A stretch of DNA of 15,332 bases from Desulfobulbaceae bacterium (lineage in GTDB: Bacteria > Desulfobacterota > Desulfobulbia > Desulfobulbales > Desulfurivibrionaceae). The DNA is taken from assembly GCA_003517965.1 (NCBI GenBank), contig DOZO01000026.1:88111-103442 (forward strand). The letters are read 5' to 3'. The position numbers and the translations under genes were made by a program. Positions within the stretch are counted from its first letter, which is position 1. Each line of letters starts with the position of its first letter. The notes beneath the pieces are model-generated. The model saw only the letters and a list, made by a program, of their open reading frames with translations. It had not been told where the DNA came from and ran no database searches. Positions 1 to 6,100 of this stretch are shown one piece after another.

Positions 1-2589
1 AGCAGCCAGGTGGACATCATTCAAGCCGTGGGCCGCGCCATTCGCCTTAGCCCGGACAAGAAGGCTGGCACCATCGTCTTGCCGGTGTTTATCGCCGCCG
101 GACAAAATGCCGAGGACACGATAGAGGCCAGCCACTTCAAACCCATCTGGGATGTGCTGAATGCACTCAAAGCGCACGATGATGTACTGGCTTACGAATT
201 GGATCAGCTCAGGACGGAGCTGGGGAGAAAACCAGGGGCAGGGATCAGGGCTGGTGGCCTGCGTAAAATTACCCTTGATCTGCCTGCTACGGTGGATGTT
301 GGATTTGGCAATGCACTGCGTACTTATTTGGTGGAACAGGTCACGGCGTCTTGGAATTTCTGGTTTGGGTTGTTGGAGGAATTTGTAGATCGAGAGGGGC
401 ATGCCAAGGTTCAGAGGGGTTACAAAGCGGCAGATGGCTATCGAGTCGGTCAGTGGGTGTCGACCCAACGAAACACGAAAGACAGCCTGTCATCTGAGCG
501 CAAAGCACGGCTGGAAGCATTGCCCGGATGGAGCTGGGATGTTTTTTTAGATAAATGGGAAGAAGGATTTTGTAACCTCCAGGAATTTGTAGATCGAGAG
601 GGGCATGCCAAGGTTCCTAAGGATTACATAGCTGTAGACGGTTATCGAATCGGTCAATGGATAGCGAACCAACGAACAAAAAAAGACAGCCTGTCATCTG
701 AGCGCAAAGCACGATTGGAAGCATTGCCCAGATGGAGCTGGGATGCTTTGTCGGATAAATGGGAAGAAGGATTTTGCAACCTCCAGGAATTTGTAGATCG
801 AGAGAGGCATGCCAAGGTTCCCACGGGCTACAAAACAGCAGATGGCTGTCGAGTCGGCCAGTGGATATCGGTCCAACGAAAAACAAAAGACCGCCTGTCA
901 TCTGAGCGCAAAGCACGGCTGGAAGCATTGCCCGGATGGAGCTGGGATGCTTTGTCGGATAAATGGGAAGAAGGATTTTGCAACCTCCAGGAATTTGTAG
1001 ATCGAGAGGGGCATGCCAAGGTTCTTTGCAATTATAAAGGGGCAGATGGGTATGGAATCGGTCAGTGGGTATCGACCCAACGAGCAACAAAAGACAGCCT
1101 GTCATCTGAGCGCAAAGCACGGCTGGAAGCATTGCCCGGATGGAGTTGGGACGCTTTGTCGGATAAATGGGAAGAAGGATTTTGTAACCTCAAGGAATTC
1201 GTAGATCGAGAGGGGCATGCTAAGGTTCCTCTCGATTACAAGCGGCAAGATGGCTATGGAATCGGACCGTGGGTAGCGAGGCAACGAAAAACAAAAGACT
1301 GCCTGTCGTCTGAGCGCAAAGCACGACTGGAAGCATTGCCCGGATGGAGCTGGGATGCGTTGACAGATATGTGGGAAGAAGGATTCCGTAACCTCAAGGA
1401 ATTCGTAGATCGAGAGGGACATGCTAAGGTTCTTCGGCGTTACAAGACGGCAGATGGCTATCGGGTCGGTATCTGGGTATCGAGGCAACGAAAAACGAAA
1501 GACAGCCTCTCATCGGAGCGTAGAGCACGGCTGGAAGCATTGCCCGGATGGAGCTGGGATGCTTTTTTAGATAAATGGGAAGAAGGATTTGGCAACCTCA
1601 AGGAATTTGTAGATCAAGAAGGGCATGCCAAGGTTCCTTTCTATTACAAGACGGCAGATGGCTATCAAGTCGGTCGCTGGGTCTCGACCCAACGAAACAA
1701 AGACAGCCTCTCACCGGAGCGCAAAGCACAGTTGGAAGCATTACCCGGATGGAGCTGGGAGGCTGTGTCAGATCAATGGGAAGAAGGATTTCTCATCCTC
1801 AAAGAATTCGCGGATCGAGAGGGACATACCAAGGTTTTTGTGCGTTACAAGACGGCAGATGGCTATGAACTAGGTAATTGGGTATCGAGGCAACGAAGAA
1901 CAAAAGACGGTCTGTCGTCGAAGCGGAAAGCACAACTGGAAGCATTGCCCGGATGGCGCTGGGATATTCTGTTAGATAAATGGGACGAAGGATTTGGCAA
2001 CCTCAAGGAATTTGTAGATCAAGAGGGGCATGCCAAGGTTCCCACGGGTTACAAAACAGCGGATGGCTATCGAGTCGGTATCTGGGTATCGAACCAACGA
2101 GCAAAAAAAAACAGCCTGTCATCTGAGCGCAAAGCACGGCTGGAAGCATTGCCTGGATGGAGCTGGGATGCTATGTCAGACATGTGGGAAGAAGGATTTC
2201 GCATTATCAGGGGATTCGTAGATCGGGAGGGGCATTGCAAGATTTCTCAGGATTACAAAACGGCAAATGGCTATCGACTCGGTAGCTGGATATCAACCCA
2301 ACGAGCAGGAAAAAACAGTCTATCACCGGAGCGTAAAGCACGGCTGGAAACATTACCCGGATGGAGCTGGAATGCTTTGTCAGATAAATGGGAAGAAGGA
2401 TTTTGCACCCTCAAGGAATTCGTAGATCGCGAGGGGCATGCCAAGGTTCCTAAGGGTTACAAGGCGGCAGATGGCTATCGAGTCGGCCAGTGGGTATCGG
2501 CCCAACGAGCAAGAAGAGACAGCCTATCAGCGGAGCGCAAAACGCGGCTGGAGGCATTGCCAGGTTGGGTTTGGCGGCAGAGGGGGTGA
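1..2589 (+). CDS. SF2 helicase with 11 tandem HA repeats, 3' part
   Basis: The frame is open from base 1, so the gene starts outside the window and the GTG at 10 is not its start. Codons 22-45 encode QAVGRAIR, which matches helicase motif VI of DEAD/DEAH-type superfamily 2 enzymes. Motifs I-V must lie upstream. After a linker of about 110 residues come 11 copies of a 68-residue unit typified by EFVDREGHAKV, DGYRVGQW and LEALPGWSWD. I recognise it as the helicase-associated (HA) domain, thought to be a small helical nucleic-acid-binding fold. Repeat 7 is one residue shorter. The last repeat ends early at GWVWRQRG. Such proteins are ATP-dependent helicases or translocases. The substrate is unknown. 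The predicted nuclease gene downstream suggests a defence or DNA-processing role (inference). Confidence 0.88.
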   Translation, partial: SSQVDIIQAVGRAIRLSPDKKAGTIVLPVFIAAGQNAEDTIEASHFKPIWDVLNALKAHDDVLAYELDQLRTELGRKPGAGIRAGGLRKITLDLPATVDVGFGNALRTYLVEQVTASWNFWFGLLEEFVDREGHAKVQRGYKAADGYRVGQWVSTQRNTKDSLSSERKARLEALPGWSWDVFLDKWEEGFCNLQEFVDREGHAKVPKDYIAVDGYRIGQWIANQRTKKDSLSSERKARLEALPRWSWDALSDKWEEGFCNLQEFVDRERHAKVPTGYKTADGCRVGQWISVQRKTKDRLSSERKARLEALPGWSWDALSDKWEEGFCNLQEFVDREGHAKVLCNYKGADGYGIGQWVSTQRATKDSLSSERKARLEALPGWSWDALSDKWEEGFCNLKEFVDREGHAKVPLDYKRQDGYGIGPWVARQRKTKDCLSSERKARLEALPGWSWDALTDMWEEGFRNLKEFVDREGHAKVLRRYKTADGYRVGIWVSRQRKTKDSLSSERRARLEALPGWSWDAFLDKWEEGFGNLKEFVDQEGHAKVPFYYKTADGYQVGRWVSTQRNKDSLSPERKAQLEALPGWSWEAVSDQWEEGFLILKEFADREGHTKVFVRYKTADGYELGNWVSRQRRTKDGLSSKRKAQLEALPGWRWDILLDKWDEGFGNLKEFVDQEGHAKVPTGYKTADGYRVGIWVSNQRAKKNSLSSERKARLEALPGWSWDAMSDMWEEGFRIIRGFVDREGHCKISQDYKTANGYRLGSWISTQRAGKNSLSPERKARLETLPGWSWNALSDKWEEGFCTLKEFVDREGHAKVPKGYKAADGYRVGQWVSAQRARRDSLSAERKTRLEALPGWVWRQRG
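367..2586 (+). repeat. 11 tandem 204-bp coding repeats (HA domains)
   Basis: The conserved HAKV codons recur with anchors at 401, 605, 809, 1013, 1217, 1421, 1625, 1826, 2030, 2234 and 2438. The spacing is exactly 204 bp, except one of 201 bp. Long stretches, such as those encoding LSSERKARLEALPGW, are nearly identical at DNA level including third positions. This points to recent amplification or gene conversion. Differences cluster in a few codons per unit. Confidence 0.95.
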
Positions 2590-2695
2590 TGTGAGGAGGC
2601 CGATTGAAGTCCCTCGGAGGCACCTTGTTAACAGAGGTAGGACTCCTTCGGAGGTTATTTTCGGATCAAGAACATACCGCCGATAAAAAATCAGA

Positions 2696-3400
2696 ATGAA
2701 ACGGGAATCGCTGGTTATGAAAAAGGAAGAAATAGTAAGTAGAATCAAGAATGGCATGAAAGAGGCATGTTTTCATGCGATAAATTTTTCCCTCTGCGCA
2801 AAAGATATTATAAAGGCAGAATACTTCTATACTGTTTTTATAGCTAACTATCTGTTACCACAAATTGAGTGGGGTGGTTCAACAAGAGTAAATGTTGAGC
2901 ATCCTACCGAAGATTTCTGTTGTAATGCTTTTCCATACCAATCAGGAGGGACAGGCCGAAATATGAATTTTAGACGCGGAGTCGGTCAGAATGGAAAACA
3001 TCATACTCCAGAACGAAAAGGAAAAATTGATATTACTATAACCGAAAAAGACATTTCTTTATGTGCTATAGAGGTAAAAGGGTTTAACCCAGCAAAAGCA
3101 TTAGTAGAGAAAGACTTAAGAAGGAATTTGCAATATTTCAACATGATAGACACTGGCACAGGTGAATCTCTTGTTGAATTTGCCTTCTTTGTTTCATTCC
3201 ACTCATACGAGTGGAACTCAGACCCTAATAGTAGAACAATAAAACTACAAAATAGATTTGATAATTATCTTAAAAATCTAAATACTCTAAAAGTAACAAG
3301 GACGATTTCCGAATCGTTCCTGATAAGTCATGAAGAATCAGAGCCTGGCCAGCAACATCTTTTTATAGGCAATATAGTAGTAACAGAAAGATTCTCTTGA
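2696..3400 (+). CDS. predicted PD-(D/E)XK nuclease-like protein
   Basis: The 234-aa product is not assigned to a named family. It carries a plausible PD-(D/E)XK core: KIDITIT with D112, a short turn, then CAIEVKGF with E126 and K128. A helix containing KDLRRNLQYF follows, as often seen after the catalytic strand in restriction-endonuclease folds. This predicts metal-dependent DNA cleavage. The N-terminal third has several Cys and aromatic residues with no clear motif. The gene is conspicuously AT-rich next to its neighbours, suggesting horizontal transfer. It lies 106 bp after the HA-repeat helicase on the same strand, so the two may work together. The start is uncertain: an in-frame ATG at 2717 (MKKEEIV) has a weak GGGA upstream and is equally possible. 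A terminator-like hairpin follows the stop. Confidence 0.6.
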   Translation: MKRESLVMKKEEIVSRIKNGMKEACFHAINFSLCAKDIIKAEYFYTVFIANYLLPQIEWGGSTRVNVEHPTEDFCCNAFPYQSGGTGRNMNFRRGVGQNGKHHTPERKGKIDITITEKDISLCAIEVKGFNPAKALVEKDLRRNLQYFNMIDTGTGESLVEFAFFVSFHSYEWNSDPNSRTIKLQNRFDNYLKNLNTLKVTRTISESFLISHEESEPGQQHLFIGNIVVTERFS

Positions 3401-3401
3401 G

Positions 3402-3434
3402 AAACAGAAAATGGGTCATACCCCTTTTCTGTTT
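3402..3434 (+). terminator. stem-loop terminator after the nuclease gene
   Basis: The left arm AAACAGAAAATGGG (3402-3415) pairs with CCCCTTTTCTGTTT (3421-3434), with one mismatch around a 5-nt loop. It begins one base after the stop codon and is followed by T-rich sequence running into a T-tract near 3445-3453. The A-rich left arm and T-rich right arm could allow termination in either direction. Confidence 0.7.
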
Positions 3435-3492
3435 TGTACATTAAATTTTTTTCTTCTTGGTCTGTTAAAATTTTCGTCATGAGAGCCGCCTG

Positions 3493-3723
3493 ATGGGAAC
3501 AAGTAAAAGTTTTGTCAGAAAATTTATGGCTATGGGTTCGAACAACAAAGAATACGAAATCTCAGTATATAATACTATCGGCCAAGTAGATTCCGATAGT
3601 GGGTATAAAATGTACGGTCCGACCGGAACAGAATGGTACTTGTCAACTGGAGAGCCTGTATCTAACTATTTTGGTGATTTGGTAATAACTGGGACCAACA
3701 TCACATTAAAAGAAATTAAATAG
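3493..3723 (+). CDS. small hypothetical protein, 76 aa
   Basis: I do not recognise this protein. It has no signal peptide or membrane segment. Alternating polar and hydrophobic residues with many Gly, Tyr and Thr suggest a small beta-rich fold. It shares the AT-rich codon use of the nuclease gene just upstream and lies beyond that gene's terminator hairpin. The start is ATG at 3493, with only a weak GAG-type ribosome site about 9 nt upstream. It could be a small partner of the nuclease, a cargo gene, or a chance ORF in AT-rich DNA. Confidence 0.4.
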   Translation: MGTSKSFVRKFMAMGSNNKEYEISVYNTIGQVDSDSGYKMYGPTGTEWYLSTGEPVSNYFGDLVITGTNITLKEIK

Positions 3724-4059
3724 GAAAAGGGAAATAAGCTGGGGAAGGACGAAGGGGACGTTGTTGTGCGAGTTGCAAAAAACCCCTTGACGCAATCAAT
3801 AAGGATGACGCACAAAAAAAGCCGCTCACGGGCAAATCATCTCCCGAAGCGGCTTGCGTTTGTCGGGTTGTTGATGGCAGGTGGCGATACTCGGTCCCGG
3901 CATGCCCTTCCTCCACGATGGCATTCATCTGAACAGCGAGGAGGTCAGCCTAAACAACGGGGCAGGAAATGACAAGTAAATTATCAAGAAAAATGATTGG
4001 TGGGAGAAGGAAAATGGGGGACATTGTTGATTTGTTGACCATCTTAACACTCACTGCCC
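3724..4059. other. 336-bp stretch with no convincing gene
   Basis: Short ORFs here on both strands (for example 3766-3972 +, 3716-3928 -) have unnatural composition and no recognisable motif. The only clear structure is the - strand terminator hairpin at about 3808-3863. Confidence 0.5.
3808..3863 (-). terminator. terminator reading on the - strand
   Basis: Read on the - strand, AAGCCGCT plus a GGG-containing arm pairs with CCC plus AGCGGCTT. The hairpin runs directly into a run of seven T. The stem is about 8 bp plus a short GC extension around a loop of about 10 nt. It lies downstream of the 4060-4580 toxin-antitoxin pair and could end that transcript. Confidence 0.65.
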
Positions 4060-4356
4060 CTACCCCCGTCTTTCCTGCCAGTAGTTCGGATCACGATGCA
4101 GATGCATTACCGCAATCACTTCGATTTTATCAGGACGATTACGGAAAAGAACCCCGAAAGGAAATATCTTTGTAAGGCACCGCTGAACATCGAACTCCAC
4201 AACAGGATATAAGCTCGGGTTCAACAGAATGCGATTGATAGCGTCCTGCACGGCGGCGAGAAATCGCCTGCCGAGATCGTCTTGCTGAGCCTCGTAATAG
4301 GCTGCTGCTTCAAGCATCTCGGTTTCGGCATCTTCCTGAAAAACAACCGCTTTCAT
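4060..4356 (-). CDS. RelE/ParE-family toxin of a type II TA pair
   Basis: The 98-aa product has the RelE/ParE toxin layout. An N-terminal helical segment (EMLEAAAYYEAQQDDLGRRF) is followed by a helix ending in NPSLYPVV. C-terminal strands follow: RCLTKIFPFGVLFR and IEVIAVMHLHRDPNYW. Family members either cleave mRNA at the ribosome or inhibit gyrase, and the subtype cannot be told from sequence. The ATG overlaps the stop of the upstream antitoxin gene by 4 bp (ATGA), so the two are translationally coupled. The length is typical and the ORF intact. Confidence 0.85.
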   Translation of the reverse strand: MKAVVFQEDAETEMLEAAAYYEAQQDDLGRRFLAAVQDAINRILLNPSLYPVVEFDVQRCLTKIFPFGVLFRNRPDKIEVIAVMHLHRDPNYWQERRG

Positions 4357-4580
4357 GCAAGCGACGCATAGGCGTTTTTGAATACTGTATCGGCATCGCG
4401 CAGCCGAGCGGTGGAATTGTCAATTTCGGCGCAACGGCGCCGGATTTCTACTTGCCATGTTGCCGACAGGGGATAGTCTCGAACATCGAGACTCTCTATA
4501 AGTTTCTCGGCCACAAACGCCCTTAGCGTGGGAGGGAGCCCCATAGCCTCATCCATGATTTTTTCTACTGTGGTAGCCAT
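4353..4580 (-). CDS. addiction-module antitoxin (unstable antitoxin family)
   Basis: This 75-aa protein matches the short 'putative addiction module component' antitoxin type. It has an N-terminal helical part (VEKIMDEAMGLPPTLRAFVAEKLIESLD) and a C-terminal tail with W and R residues that would wrap the toxin. A strong AGGAGGG ribosome site lies 5-6 nt before the ATG. The toxin gene overlaps its 3' end by 4 bp. The family acts by binding and neutralising the cognate RelE/ParE toxin. No clear DNA-binding motif is visible, so how the pair is autoregulated is unclear. Confidence 0.85.
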   Translation of the reverse strand: MATTVEKIMDEAMGLPPTLRAFVAEKLIESLDVRDYPLSATWQVEIRRRCAEIDNSTARLRDADTVFKNAYASLA

Positions 4581-4735
4581 ATATCCCTCCTGTTAGAGAA
4601 AACTTTCAGGGTAAAAACAGGGCCATTCCCCGTATTCCCGTTTACGGTTAGTTCGGGGAGGCCTTATTTGTTCCCGGCCCCTGACAAAAAATCGGCAAGC
4701 AAAAAGTAGGTAAGGAATCTCACACATTAAACAAA

Positions 4736-4807
4736 TTGTCAAGATTGATGGGTGCCAAAAACCAAGCACCGACGTCTATTTTTCATCCAAATCCCCAATC
4801 TTGTCAA
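4736..4807. repeat. nested inverted repeat between two TA pairs
   Basis: TTGTCAAGATTG (4736-4747) is matched 11 of 12 by the reverse complement of CAATCTTGTCAA (4796-4807). Inside, GGTGC (4751-4755) faces GCACC (4766-4770). There is no T-tract typical of an intrinsic terminator. It lies downstream of the toxin gene at 4862 and upstream of the antitoxin gene at 4580. It could be an operator, a weak terminator or an element end. Confidence 0.5.
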
Positions 4808-4861
4808 GCAATTGGTACAAAATCATCCCGGCCCTGCAGCACTGAGAAACCTGCCGACCTT

Positions 4862-5140
4862 TCAGTGCCCCGGTGCGGCACCATGCCACACTGCGATAAT
4901 CCAGACGATATTTTCTTTGACCCGGTAAAAGAAACGATACGGGGAGATAACCACCTCGCGGTAGTGGCTCTCGGGAAATTCCGGGAGAATGCGGCAGGAC
5001 TCCGGGTGGTCCGCAAGCCGGGAGAGCGTTTTTTCCGCCTGACGCCGAAACGAAACCGCCGCTGACGGTTTGTCGCGGCGGATATGGGCAAGGACGCGTA
5101 AAAACTGTTCGCGAGCGGATGGCGTAAAAACTATTTTCAA
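4862..5140 (-). CDS. ParE/RelE-family toxin of a second TA pair
   Basis: The 92-aa product begins KIVFTPSAREQFL, a typical ParE-like opening. It continues with a two-helix stretch containing RRQAEKTLSRLADHP and ends with the strand pattern YREVVISPYRFFYRV then IVWIIAVWHG. This C-terminal R-FFYR/WHG layout is characteristic of the superfamily. The likely start is TTG at 5140, because TTGA overlaps the antitoxin stop by 4 bp and no ATG fits. A rare start here would keep toxin synthesis below antitoxin synthesis. The target (gyrase or mRNA) cannot be decided. Confidence 0.88.
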   Translation of the reverse strand: MKIVFTPSAREQFLRVLAHIRRDKPSAAVSFRRQAEKTLSRLADHPESCRILPEFPESHYREVVISPYRFFYRVKENIVWIIAVWHGAAPGH

Positions 5141-5415
5141 GGTTGTTCCGTCAGCAGGGCATCGGCTTCGGCCAACACGGTTTTCAGGTCAACACCGCTT
5201 CCTGCCTCGATTTCTTTTTCGCCACGGGCCAGCAGCCGCAAGATTTCAAGCTCGTGCTGCGTATGCTCGTACTCCTGCATGCTGACCAGTACCGCAGTCG
5301 CACGGCCACGTTGGGTAATGAACAGCGGGTCGTGAGATGCCGCCATGCGCTTGAGGATACCGCTTGCATCCTGCCGGAGGTCCGAAATGGGGATAATTTG
5401 AGGTGCTTTTAGCAT
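5137..5415 (-). CDS. Phd/YefM-family antitoxin
   Basis: This 92-aa protein opens with the Phd/YefM signature: IPISDLRQDASGILKRM, then PLFITQRGRATAVLVSMQEYE. In this family that region forms the DNA-binding N-terminal fold. The C-terminal part (ILRLLARGEKEIEAG, then TVLAEADALL) would be the disordered toxin-binding tail. TAGGAGGT lies 7 nt before the ATG, a near-ideal ribosome site. The toxin gene follows with a 4-bp overlap. Members repress their own operon as an antitoxin-toxin complex. The sequence just upstream contains two GTAC half-sites about 20 nt apart that might be the operator (inference). Confidence 0.9.
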   Translation of the reverse strand: MLKAPQIIPISDLRQDASGILKRMAASHDPLFITQRGRATAVLVSMQEYEHTQHELEILRLLARGEKEIEAGSGVDLKTVLAEADALLTEQP

Positions 5416-5528
5416 TGAATGTACCTCCTATTGTATTTCCGAAAGTACCACCAATGGGCAGGGATGGCAACATGGAGAAAAATAAACATGGGTGCAGGTG
5501 AAGGCAAGGGGAACATCCCCGCAGTACA

Positions 5529-5651
5529 TCACGGAAAGTGCGTTTCAATGTCCATATGCCCGTGCAAAACACGAACAATTTCGATCATATCGGCAAGCGT
5601 TTGACGGTGCGGAGTTCTGGTGACAGGATATTGAACTATTCTGCCACGTGC
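5529..5651 (-). pseudogene. decayed ParE/RelE toxin 3' remnant
   Basis: On the - strand an open stretch reads GRIVQYPVTRTPHRQ and then DMIEIVRVLHGHMDIE before a TGA at 5531-5529. IEIVRVLHG plus a preceding TRTP motif closely resembles the C-terminal strands of ParE toxins. The normal segment between them (a YR.YR-type strand) is shortened. An in-frame stop at 5654-5652 cuts the frame and no start or antitoxin is visible. The rest of the 5416-5712 gap shows nothing else. I call it a relic of a third TA pair. Confidence 0.5.
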
Positions 5652-5712
5652 TCAGAATACGTGCGGGCAAGAGATTATGGGGTGGGGGGGTACGGCGATG
5701 AGGTGGACATGA

Positions 5713-6099
5713 TTAGGCCCCAGTCACTTGGCGTTCTCTATGGGCGATGGCTATTTTTTCCACTAAAGTTTCCAGGTCGATAGGCTTGAGGCAGTAGTCG
5801 CTGGCTCCGGCTTCCAGACCGTGCAGCCCGGTCTCCATACTGGCGTGGCCGGTCAGCAATATGACGGGCAGGGTCGGCCATTTTTCCTTGATTTCCCTTA
5901 GGCAGTCCATCCCGTCCCGATCAGGGAGCATTACATCCAGCACTACGACATCGGGCCAGCCCGAGTTAATAATCTCCAGGCCTTCGGCACAGGTGAGGGC
6001 GGTTTTGGCCAAGTAGCCTCGGCGTAGCAGTCTTTTTCCGGTTGTTTCCACGAAATCAATTTCATCATCAATGAGCAGGATTTTTAGTGCTTGAGTCAT
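5713..6099 (-). CDS. single-domain response regulator (receiver)
   Basis: This 128-aa protein is a complete CheY-like receiver with no output domain. The acidic pair is D11/D12 in LLIDDE. The phosphoacceptor is D55 in VVVLDVMLPDRDG. The switch Thr is T83 in LLTGHAS, and the conserved Lys is K105 in CLKPID. It should accept phosphate from a histidine kinase and act by protein contact. It starts one base after the TGA of the PEP/pyruvate-binding gene, with an AAGGAAGG ribosome site inside that gene, so the pair is co-translated. The receiver may modulate that enzyme or relay phosphate from the kinase at 11330-13006 (inference). Confidence 0.93.
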   Translation of the reverse strand: MTQALKILLIDDEIDFVETTGKRLLRRGYLAKTALTCAEGLEIINSGWPDVVVLDVMLPDRDGMDCLREIKEKWPTLPVILLTGHASMETGLHGLEAGASDYCLKPIDLETLVEKIAIAHRERQVTGA

Positions 6100-6100
6100 A

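Noticed and set aside
617..1132. Antisense ORFs of 60-171 aa inside the HA repeats
   Set aside because: They repeat with the same period as the HA domains and are mirror frames of the coding repeat.
367..2586. CRISPR-like regular repetition
   Set aside because: The period is 204 bp, in frame and almost wholly conserved. It encodes protein domains, with no short repeat/spacer layout.
3716..3972. Short ORFs on both strands after the 76-aa gene
   Set aside because: No similarity or ribosome site is recognisable, and a terminator hairpin runs through them.
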